Assembly (NCBI RefSeq): GCF_000725495.1 | Contig: NZ_JNZD01000033.1 | Coordinates: forward strand, 3,895-67,894 | Source of the DNA: Streptomyces aureus | Lineage (GTDB): Bacteria > Actinomycetota > Actinomycetes > Streptomycetales > Streptomycetaceae | Length of the DNA stretch: 64,000 nt | Direction of reading: 5' to 3' | Shown here: in pieces, positions 57,315-64,000 of the stretch | How positions within the stretch are numbered: the stretch's first letter is position 1 | How the letters are laid out: every line of letters starts with the position of its first letter | Program-made: the position numbers and the translations under genes | The notes under the pieces: model-generated | Told to the model about the DNA's origin: nothing | Database searches by the model: none | What the model saw: only the letters and a program-made list of their open reading frames with translations

Positions 57315-57936
57315 CGCTCAGTGACTCTCCTTGAGCTGCGTGATGTACGAGATTTACGAGGAACTGCGAGGTGAACCGCGGTGGGCGGGCACCGGGGCCC
57401 GGAATCCGCAAAGACCGCGCGACACCGCGGCATATGCGGCGGGCGGGTTCGGTACAGCCTATCGAAGGAAGGTTCTGTGGCGACATAGGGCGCACAGGAG
57501 GCGCACGATGCGTGTCGTAAGCCCCTCGTGCACCCCCCGTCGGGACGGCCGGGGAAAGACCCTCTCGAGCGGACGGTTTCCGTCGGTTTTCCGGCGATTT
57601 TCCGCCCGCTCACGGCGTGTTCCGCCCGGCCGCACCCGGCGGATTCACGCCATGAAGGGCCTGACTTCCCGCCAATTCCGGTCCGGTGTCCGGCCGGGCG
57701 GGTCTCGCCTTCCGGCCGGCCCCGATTCGCCTTCCGGCCGGCCCCGATCCGGCTTCCACCGGACCGGTCCCGCCGTCGTGCTCGACCGGCTTCCTGCTTC
57801 CGCCGGACCGAGCGTGCATCCGGCACCGGGCGAACCCGGACCCGGCCTCGAGCGGGCCTGACCCCGGTTCAGGCGATCCCGGATCCGGACCCGGGCGAAC
57901 CTTGACCCGGGCTCGAGCCCGCCCGGCCGTGGCGAC
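57315..57936. repeat. Repetitive GC-rich spacer between thrC and thrB
   Basis: A 622-bp gap with no supported gene. A 22-bp unit is repeated in perfect tandem (57705-57726 and 57727-57748), further degenerate copies of CCGGCC and ACCCGG blocks follow, and CGGGCTCGAGCCCG (57908-57921) is a perfect 14-bp palindrome 15 bp after the thrC stop. The palindrome may act as terminator. Open frames here are low-complexity and lack a start signal. Confidence 0.6.
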
Positions 57937-58995
57937 CTAGACCAGACCGAGCCGCTCCGCCGCCGTCGCCGCGTCCACCGGGACCGTGACCGGCTGGGGC
58001 GCGCCGGCGACCGCCCAGTCGGGGTCCTTGAGACCGTTGCCGGTGACGGTGCAGACGATGCGCTGACCCGGGTCGACCTTGCCCTGCTCGGCCGCCTTCA
58101 GCAGACCGGCGACGGACGCGGCCGACGCGGGCTCGACGAAGACGCCCTCCTGAGAGGCCAACAGCCGGTAGGCGCGCAGGATCTCACGGTCCGTCACCTC
58201 GTCGATGAGACCGCCCGACTCGTCCCGCGCGGCCAGCGCGAACTGCCAGGAGGCCGGGTTGCCGATCCGGATCGCGGTGGCGATGGTCGACGGGTCCTTG
58301 ACGACCTCGCCGCGCACGATGGGCGCGGAGCCGGACGCCTGGAACCCCCACATGCGCGGGGTCCGCGTGGCGACGCCGTCGGCGGCGTACTCCTTGTACC
58401 CCTTCCAGTACGCGGTGATGTTGCCCGCGTTGCCCACCGGCAGGACGTGGATGTCGGGCGCGTCGCCGAGCATGTCCACGATCTCGAAGGAGGCCGTCTT
58501 CTGGCCCTCGATCCGCACCGGGTTGACCGAATTGACCAGCGCCACCGGGTAGTTGTCGGAGAGCGAGCGGGCCAGCGTCAGGCAGTCGTCGAAGTTGCCG
58601 TCGACCTGGAGGATCTTGGCGCCGTGCACGAGGGCCTGGCCCATCTTGCCGAGCGCGATCTTGCCCTGCGGGACGAGGACGGCGCAGACCATCCCGGCGC
58701 GCACGGCGTACGCGGCGGCGCTCGCCGAGGTGTTGCCGGTGGAGGCGCAGATGACCGCCTTCGCGCCCTCCTCCTTCGCCCGCGTGATGGCCATGGTCAT
58801 ACCGCGGTCCTTGAAGGACCCGGTCGGATTGGCGCCCTCCACCTTGAGGTGGACCTCGCAGCCCGTGCGCTCGGAGAGAACCTGCGCGGGCACGAGCGGC
58901 GTACCGCCCTCGCGGAGCGACACGACCGGCGTGCTGTCGGTCACCGGAAGCCGGTCCCGGTACTCCTCGATGATTCCGCGCCACTGGTGGGTCAT
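57937..58995 (-). CDS. thrC: Threonine synthase
   Basis: A 352-residue PLP enzyme of the short threonine synthase class. The PLP Lys is in [20 protein letters not shown], and the phosphate loop is [16 protein letters not shown]. It converts O-phosphohomoserine to threonine. The ATG at 58995 lies six bases after the hom stop, and its ribosome-binding site AGGAGAG is inside the end of hom, so the two are cotranscribed. thrB is farther away, across a repetitive spacer. Confidence 0.95.
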   Translation of the reverse strand: MTHQWRGIIEEYRDRLPVTDSTPVVSLREGGTPLVPAQVLSERTGCEVHLKVEGANPTGSFKDRGMTMAITRAKEEGAKAVICASTGNTSASAAAYAVRAGMVCAVLVPQGKIALGKMGQALVHGAKILQVDGNFDDCLTLARSLSDNYPVALVNSVNPVRIEGQKTASFEIVDMLGDAPDIHVLPVGNAGNITAYWKGYKEYAADGVATRTPRMWGFQASGSAPIVRGEVVKDPSTIATAIRIGNPASWQFALAARDESGGLIDEVTDREILRAYRLLASQEGVFVEPASAASVAGLLKAAEQGKVDPGQRIVCTVTGNGLKDPDWAVAGAPQPVTVPVDAATAAERLGLV

Positions 58996-59001
58996 TGCTC
59001 G

Positions 59002-60291
59002 TTACTCTCCTTCAACCCGCATGATGCTGGAGACACCCCGCACGGTGTCGAGGCCGCGCAACGCCTCGACGGTCCCGGCGAGGGACGCGTCGGACGCGCG
59101 ATGAGTGACGACGACGAGGGAGGCCTCGCCGTCCTTGCCCGACTGGCGCACGGTGTCGATGGACACCCCGTGCTCGGCGAAGACGGTGGCCACCTGGGCG
59201 AGGACACCGGGCTTGTCGGCCACGTCGAGGCTGATGTGGTACCGCGTCACGACGTCGCCCATGGGCGACACCGGGAGCTGGGTGTACGCGGACTCGCCCG
59301 GGCCGGTGGCACCGCCGAGCTTGTTGCGGCAGACGGCCACCAGGTCGCCGAGGACGGCGGACGCGGTCGGCGAGCCGCCGGCGCCCGGCCCGTAGAACAT
59401 CAGCTGACCGGCGGCGTCCGACTCGACGAACACGGCGTTGTACGCGCCGCGCACGGAGGCGAGCGGGTGGGTCAGCGGGATCATCGCGGGGTGGACGCGC
59501 GCCGTCACCGAGCCCCCGTCGGCGGCGCGCTCGCACAGGGCGAGCAGCTTGATGGTGCAGCCCATGCCCTTCGCCGAGGCGAAGTCGGCGGCGGTGACCT
59601 CGGTCATGCCCTCGCGGTAGACGTCGTCGAGGCGCACCCGCGTGTGGAAGGCGATCCCGGCGAGGATGGCGGCCTTGGCGGCGGCGTCGAAGGCCTCGAC
59701 GTCCGCGGTGGGGTCGGCCTCGGCGTACCCGAGCGCGGTGGCCTCGTCGAGGGCCTCCTGGTAGCCCGCCCCCGTGGAGTCCATCTTGTCGAGGATGAAG
59801 TTGGTGGTGCCGTTGACGATGCCCATCACTCGGTTGATCTTGTCGCCGGCGAGGGACTCGCGCAGCGGCCGGATCAGCGGGATGGCGCCGGCGACGGCGG
59901 CCTCGTAGTAGAGGTCACGGCCGTGCTCCTCGGCCGCCGCGTGGAGGGCGGCGCCGTCCTGGGCGAGCAGCGCCTTGTTCGCGGAGACGACGGAGGCGCC
60001 GTGCTCGAACGCGGTGGTGATGAGCGTACGGGCGGGCTCGATACCGCCGATGACCTCGACGACCACGTCGATGTCCCCGCGTTTGACGAGGGCGGTGGCG
60101 TCGGTGGTGACCAGCGCGGGGTCGATGCCCGCGCGCACCTTGGAGGGCCGGCGGACGGCGACGCCGGCGAGCTCGACGGGGGCCCCGATCCTGGCCGTGA
60201 GGTCGTCGGCGTGCGTCGTCATGATGCGCGCCACCTCTGAGCCGACAACCCCGCAGCCCAGCAGCGCCACCTTCAGCGGACGCGTACGCAT
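59002..60291 (-). CDS. hom: Homoserine dehydrogenase
   Basis: A 429-residue NAD(P)-dependent enzyme. The Rossmann motif is VALLGCGVVGSEVARIM; the catalytic region includes VMGIVNGTTNFILDKM and GYAEADPTADVEAFDAAAK. The C-terminal ACT domain (SLDVADKPGVLAQVATVFAEHG) is for threonine feedback. It makes homoserine, feeding thrC and thrB. The ATG 60291 (MRTRPLKVALLGCG) has GAGG 7 bp upstream; in-frame ATGs lie at 60294 and 60312. The 260-bp gap to lysA holds no gene; it contains a weakly matching long inverted repeat but no clear promoter. Confidence 0.95.
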   Translation of the reverse strand: MRTRPLKVALLGCGVVGSEVARIMTTHADDLTARIGAPVELAGVAVRRPSKVRAGIDPALVTTDATALVKRGDIDVVVEVIGGIEPARTLITTAFEHGASVVSANKALLAQDGAALHAAAEEHGRDLYYEAAVAGAIPLIRPLRESLAGDKINRVMGIVNGTTNFILDKMDSTGAGYQEALDEATALGYAEADPTADVEAFDAAAKAAILAGIAFHTRVRLDDVYREGMTEVTAADFASAKGMGCTIKLLALCERAADGGSVTARVHPAMIPLTHPLASVRGAYNAVFVESDAAGQLMFYGPGAGGSPTASAVLGDLVAVCRNKLGGATGPGESAYTQLPVSPMGDVVTRYHISLDVADKPGVLAQVATVFAEHGVSIDTVRQSGKDGEASLVVVTHRASDASLAGTVEALRGLDTVRGVSSIMRVEGE

Positions 60292-60551
60292 CATCCGACC
60301 TCGTTTCCTCATACCGTGTTCGGTTGGACCAGTCTCACTCACCGGACGGGAGTTTCTACCCTTCGTCCGGATCGTGAGACGTCCATTTCATTTTTCTGGC
60401 AGGTGACGGCAGGAGATCTTCCGTCCCGGTCCACACCGTGCCGATCCGGTCCATCCGATCACCTGACGTCACCTCCTGTCACCCGCCGTCGCCCCCGGTT
60501 GGCCGGGAGCGAGGCGCCGTTCGTCCTGTGTTCTTCTTCTCGGCCTTCTTC

Positions 60552-61943
60552 TCAGCCGACGTCGAGACGCAGGAGGTCCTCCTCCGTCTCGCGACGGACG
60601 ATCACCCGCGCGGCTCCGTCCTTCACGGCGACGACCGGCGGGCGGAGCGCGTGGTTGTAGTTGCTGGCCATGGACCGGCAGTACGCACCGGTGGCCGGCA
60701 CCGCGATCAGGTCGCCCGGCGCGAGGTCGGCCGGCAGGAACGCGTCCTTGACCACGATGTCCCCGCTCTCGCAGTGCTTGCCGACGACGCGCACAAGCAT
60801 CGGCTCGGCGTCGGAGGTGCGCGAGACGAGGGAGACGCTGTACTCGGCGTCGTACAGCGCGGTCCGGATGTTGTCCGACATGCCGCCGTCGACGGAGACG
60901 TAGGTGCGCAGCCCGTCGAGCGGCTTGACGGTGCCGACCTCGTACAGCGTGAACGCGGTCGGTCCGACGATGGCGCGCCCCGGCTCCACGGAGATGCGGG
61001 GGGTCGCGAGGCGCGCGGCCTCGCACTCCCGGGTCACGATCTCGCCCAGCGCCTTGGCGATCTCGTGCGGCTCGCGGGGGTCGTCGTCGCTGGTGTAGGC
61101 GATGCCCAGACCGCCGCCGAGGTCGATCTCGGGCAGCTCGACCCCGTGCTCGTCGCGGACCGCGGCCAGCAGCGCGACCACGCGCCGGGCGGCGACCTCG
61201 AAGCCGGCCATGTCGAAGATCTGCGAGCCGATGTGCGAGTGGATGCCGACCAGTTCGAGCGAGTCGAGCGCGAGCGTCCGCCGTACGGCCTCGGCCGCCT
61301 GGCCGTCGGCGAGCGCGATCCCGAACTTCTGGTCCTCGTGCGCGGTGGCGATGAACTCGTGCGTGTGGGCCTCGACGCCCACCGTCACCCGGATCTGCAC
61401 CCGCTGCCGGACACCCAGGGACTGCGCGATGTGGGCGACCCGCACGATCTCCTGGAAGGAGTCGAGCACGATCCGCCCGACACCGGCCTCGACGGCCGTA
61501 CGGATCTCGTGCTCGGACTTGTTGTTGCCGTGGAAGGCGATGCGGTCGGCCGGCATCCCGGCGGACAGGGCCGTCGCCAGCTCACCCCCGGAACACACGT
61601 CCAGGTTGAGCCCCTCCTCGTGCAGCCACCGCACGACGGCGCGCGAGAGGAAGGCCTTGCCCGCGTAGAAGACGTCGGCGTCGTGCCCGAACGCGGTGCG
61701 CCAGGCGCGCGCCCGCTCACGGAAGTCGGCCTCGTCGAGGAAGTAGGCGGGGGTGCCGAACTCCTGGGCCAGCGCGGTGACTTCGAGTCCGCCGACGCTC
61801 AGGACCCCGTCCTCGTTCCGGCTGACGGTGTGCGACCACACCTTCGGGTCGAGGGCGTTGAGGTCGGCGGGCGGGGCGCTGTAGTGGCCCTCGGGGAGGA
61901 CGTCGGCGTGACGGGGGCCGGCGGGGTGCGCGGAACGGCTCAT
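60552..61943 (-). CDS. lysA: Diaminopimelate decarboxylase
   Basis: A 463-residue fold-type III PLP enzyme. The PLP Lys is in [13 protein letters not shown], the phosphate-binding part is [15 protein letters not shown], and the substrate and dimer motifs [20 protein letters not shown] and [12 protein letters not shown] are visible. It makes lysine from meso-diaminopimelate. The ATG 61943 begins [10 protein letters not shown]; longer upstream frame lacks a ribosome-binding site and overlaps the ArgS-like gene. It is probably cotranscribed with that gene, which ends 22 bp upstream. Confidence 0.95.
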   Translation of the reverse strand: MSRSAHPAGPRHADVLPEGHYSAPPADLNALDPKVWSHTVSRNEDGVLSVGGLEVTALAQEFGTPAYFLDEADFRERARAWRTAFGHDADVFYAGKAFLSRAVVRWLHEEGLNLDVCSGGELATALSAGMPADRIAFHGNNKSEHEIRTAVEAGVGRIVLDSFQEIVRVAHIAQSLGVRQRVQIRVTVGVEAHTHEFIATAHEDQKFGIALADGQAAEAVRRTLALDSLELVGIHSHIGSQIFDMAGFEVAARRVVALLAAVRDEHGVELPEIDLGGGLGIAYTSDDDPREPHEIAKALGEIVTRECEAARLATPRISVEPGRAIVGPTAFTLYEVGTVKPLDGLRTYVSVDGGMSDNIRTALYDAEYSVSLVSRTSDAEPMLVRVVGKHCESGDIVVKDAFLPADLAPGDLIAVPATGAYCRSMASNYNHALRPPVVAVKDGAARVIVRRETEEDLLRLDVG

Positions 61944-62240
61944 GTCTGCAGTGCTCTCTACTTCGTCAAAGGTGTTCGGGTGCGCTGATGCCGAGCAGGG
62001 ACAGGCCACCGGCGAGCACCGCCCCGGCGGCTTCGGCGAGCGCGAGCCGGGCACGGTGGGCGGCCGAGGGTTTCTCGTCGCCGAGCGGCAGCACGACGTG
62101 CTGGAAACCGAGCAGGGCGTCGGCGGTCACGACGAGATGCCGGGCCAGCCGGTCGGGCGCCCGGTCCCGCGCGGCGAGCCGCAGGGCGTGCGGGTACCCG
62201 GCGAGCGCGGCGAGGAGATCGGCTTCGGCGGGGGTGGGAG

Positions 62241-62249
62241 TGGGGGGGT
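62241..62249 (-). other. C7 slippery site in the ArgS-like gene
   Basis: On the minus strand the codons read ACC CCC CCA, giving the heptamer C CCC CCA in the X XXY YYZ form that allows a -1 slip. After slipping, the frame continues into the DALR domain with PPTPTPAEADLL. A missing C in the run would give the same result. Confidence 0.6.
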
Positions 62250-62258
62250 GCTGGCGGT

Positions 62259-62312
62259 GGCGGGGGCGGCGACGCCGACAGCGGCGCTGGCGGGGGCGGC
62301 GACAGCGGCGCT
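62259..62312. repeat. Diverged tandem repeat in the ArgS-like linker
   Basis: Two adjacent copies of a GC-rich unit (about 30 bp at 62259-62288 and 24 bp at 62289-62312) differ by a 6-bp insertion. They encode Ala/Ser-rich linker and lie directly beside the C7 run, so this part of the gene is prone to slippage during replication. Confidence 0.6.
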
Positions 62313-63023
62313 GGCGGTAGCACTGACGCTGGCGCTGCTGAAACCGAGGGTGGCGGCGTTGCGGCGCAGGGCCCGGGTGCGGGCGTGGGCATAACGGACG
62401 CGGAAGAGAGGGTTGCTCTCGCGCTGGAGGAGGTGGTCGGCGCTGATCCGGGGCCGGTCGTGCGGCGCGGGGTGGAGCAGCGCCCAGCGGGCGGCGTCGT
62501 GACCGAGGGAGGCAGGGTCCTCGGACGCGGGCACGGGCCGCAGGTTCACGGGCTCGGAGTGACGGACCTCGGCACGTCCGCCCTGGGTGGCGACGATCCG
62601 TACGAGGGTGTCGGCGACGATCTCGGCCCGGGTGTCGTAGGGAACGCGCAGCTCGACGACCTGCCCGGCGAGGGTGTCACCGTGCCCGTACCGCGCCCCG
62701 CGCTCCAGGACCTCTTCGACCAGACCGGCGGTGGCGCCGCCGACGAGGGTGATGTTGAGGAAACCGGGCCCGGTGACGGTGACGCCGGCGACACCGGGTT
62801 CGTCCACGAGGTACCGGCGCAGAACCTCGGCGACACCGGCCGCCGGCAGCTTCGCCTGTCCGGCGAGCCGCAGGGCGACGTTCGTCGCGTAGTCCCCGCA
62901 CCCGCCCGCCCCCGGCGGCGCGACCACCACACCCTCCGGCACGGACACACCGTCGAGTTCCCCGTCGTCGACAGCACGACGCACCGCGCGCAGCACGGTA
63001 CGGGAGAGCTCGACGGGAGTCAC

Positions 63024-63386
63024 GGGACAAGCCTAGGGGAGGTAGGGGGTGAAAACGCGAGCCGATTTGCGGATGGTCCGGGATGTGGACGGGGCAGGGG
63101 TTCGGCGGGCCAGGGGGTGCGGCGCGTTTCCCGGTGCCTGCCGGCCTAGGACCGATTTCCCGCACGCGAGGGGGCAGCGGGGCTCGACCCGCACGAGGGA
63201 CGAACGCGCTCACGGGGCGCGGAGCGATGGCAGCCGGGCCCCGACCGAACGTCGTAACGAGCCGGAGGCGGCCGCCGGGCCGGTCACCACACAGACGAGA
63301 CCCGCTCCTGATGCCGGTGTACTCGGCGCACGCACCGACGTACTCGGCGTATGAACGTGCTCGCCGGTGTAGATGTGTCCGCCGGG
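63024..63386. other. Spacer between the ArgS-like gene and the response regulator
   Basis: A 363-bp gap with no gene I can support. GTACTCGGCG is repeated twice 21 bp apart (around 63311-63345). It should contain the promoter of the ArgS-like gene, but I could not identify -10 and -35 elements with confidence. No tRNA-like sequence was found. Confidence 0.3.
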
Positions 63387-63884
63387 TCAATGACCAGGGT
63401 GTCCAGCGTGCCCGGCATGGTCTGCATGCCCTGCGTGCCCGGCCCCCTCGACGACGCCACCATCACCACTACCGCCCCCGCCGCCCCCACCGGAGACGTC
63501 TCCCGGCACACGCCCCTCGATCAACTGGCGTACGAGGCTGACGAGTTCGGCGGGCTCGAAGGGCTTGGCGAGGAAGGCGTCGACGCCGACGTCGAGACCG
63601 GCGTCGACCTCGTACTGCGTGCAGGCGCTGACGATGGCGAGAGGAAGATCACGGGTGCGCGGGTCGGCACGCAGCCGGGCGGCGGTGCGCAGACCGTCGA
63701 GCCGGGGCATCACGACGTCGAGGGTGACGACATCGGGCCGGACCTGATGGACGACGTCCAGACACTCGGCACCGTCAGCCGCGGTCACGACCTCGAGACC
63801 CTCCAGCTCGAGGTTGACCCTGATCAGCTGCCGGATGACCTTGTTGTCGTCCACGACAAGGACCCGACCGGACGCGCCTGGCAC
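63387..63884 (-). CDS. Single-domain response regulator with His-rich tail
   Basis: A 165-residue protein with one receiver domain. VLVVDDNKVIRQ supplies the acidic pair (D12, D13), D56 in VVTLDVVMPRLDG is the phosphoacceptor, and K107 is in FLAKPFEP. There is no DNA-binding output domain. The last 40 residues are Gly-rich (SGGGGGGGSGDGG) and then GHAGHADHAGHAGHPGH, seven His spaced by two residues, which could bind metal. The start is GTG 63884; TACTCT ends six bases before it, suggesting a leaderless message. No cognate kinase is in the window. Confidence 0.85.
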   Translation of the reverse strand: MPGASGRVLVVDDNKVIRQLIRVNLELEGLEVVTAADGAECLDVVHQVRPDVVTLDVVMPRLDGLRTAARLRADPRTRDLPLAIVSACTQYEVDAGLDVGVDAFLAKPFEPAELVSLVRQLIEGRVPGDVSGGGGGGGSGDGGVVEGAGHAGHADHAGHAGHPGH

Positions 63885-64000
63885 AACTCGAGAGTAGGTC
63901 CGCGCCCACCGCCGCGTCCGGCTTTTCCCCACTTCCACCCCCCGCGGAACCGCCCCCACCCCGAACACCCCCACCCCACCCCCCAGCCCCACTCGCCCCC
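63885..64000. other. Right edge of the window, upstream of the response regulator
   Basis: A C-rich pyrimidine tract on the plus strand with runs of CCCC and CCACCCC. It holds the response-regulator promoter region and no gene that I can support within the 116 bases visible. Confidence 0.3.

Larger units (their letters stand above)
61966..63023 (-). pseudogene. ArgS-related anticodon-binding protein (NrtL-type), split by a -1 frameshift
   Basis: The first part (63023 to about 62245) encodes the ArgS N-terminal domain (GCGDYATNVALRLAGQAKL, GVTVTGPGFLNITL) and the start of the DALR domain (RESNPLFRVRYAHARTRALRR). Then an Ala/Ser/Val/Pro linker runs into C7 (62242-62248). The rest of DALR (EADLLAALAGYPHALRLAAR ... 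[20 protein letters not shown]) continues in the -1 frame to TGA at 61966. The joined product is about 352 residues. No HIGH or KMSKS motif is present, so it is not a tRNA synthetase. The break may be real loss, a homopolymer sequencing error, or programmed slippage. lysA follows 22 bp later. Confidence 0.75.

Noticed and set aside
57331..57940. Several short frames in the thrC-thrB spacer as possible small genes
   Set aside because: Their sequence comes from GC-rich repeats, they overlap one another on both strands and none has a good ribosome-binding site.

Overview
The window is high-GC chromosomal DNA with strong G/C third-position bias, leaderless or GTG/TTG starts and the gene content of a Streptomyces core chromosome. 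The polar-growth coiled-coil genes scy and filP, the cslA-glxA tip-glycan genes, an eight-gene F1Fo ATPase operon, rho, thrB/thrC/hom/lysA and a chitinase with the classic Streptomyces 12-bp direct-repeat promoter all point to that genus. The species cannot be named from the sequence alone. I found no tRNA, rRNA, CRISPR array, insertion sequence or integrase. I read it as vertically inherited core genome with a few unusual paralogues.

Layout. 1-4.1 kb: the 3' end of a GH6 cellulase-like gene converging on glxA and cslA (copper radical oxidase and cellulose-synthase-like enzyme for the hyphal-tip glycan). 4.2-7.8 kb: a thiamine-binding-type protein and DUF3817 pair, three coupled AIM24 genes, and a MarR regulator. 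8-10.9 kb: meaB, thiolase and, divergently, methylmalonyl-CoA epimerase. 11-16.1 kb: scy and filP. 16.1-22.4 kb: two paralogous ABC-2 exporter pairs flanking a channel-like two-TM protein and an unknown protein. 22.4-28.8 kb: a zinc-ribbon protein, a flavin-dependent oxidoreductase, an SCO5389-type protein, the mismatch endonuclease NucS, a large membrane-anchored ATPase-like protein and a STAS protein. 29-32.8 kb: 3-hydroxyacyl-CoA dehydrogenase, TetR with a divergent DrrAB-type exporter, and cobalamin adenosyltransferase. 33-35 kb: chitinase. 35.1-43.5 kb: a DUF2550 protein and atpIBEFHAGDC on the minus strand. 43.8-48.9 kb: a WecA-like transferase, a divergent SHMT paralogue, a phosphatase-like protein without its nucleophile, Sua5 and PrmC. 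49-54 kb: prfA, rpmE, an LCP cell-wall ligase and a secreted trypsin-like protease. 54-64 kb: rho, thrB, thrC, hom, lysA, an ArgS-related gene split by a -1 frameshift in a C7 run, and a response regulator with a His-rich tail.

How the parts fit. Polar growth links the first 16 kb: Scy and FilP organise the tip, and CslA/GlxA build the tip polysaccharide. MeaB, Mce, the thiolase, the dehydrogenase and the adenosyltransferase form a scattered acyl-CoA and B12-dependent methylmalonyl-CoA set. The ATPase, translation-termination (prfA, prmC, rpmE), Rho and aspartate-family amino-acid genes are housekeeping.

The most interesting signals are: (a) a low-molecular-weight phosphatase fold with Ser where the catalytic Cys should be, next to an SHMT with four substituted active-site positions; (b) the frameshifted ArgS-like gene with a slippery C7; (c) a Kir-like protein with a degenerate selectivity filter; (d) a P-loop protein with Arg for the Walker-A Lys and a Ser/Thr/Pro extracellular tail; (e) the three-gene AIM24 operon; and (f) several perfect operators and duplicated terminators.
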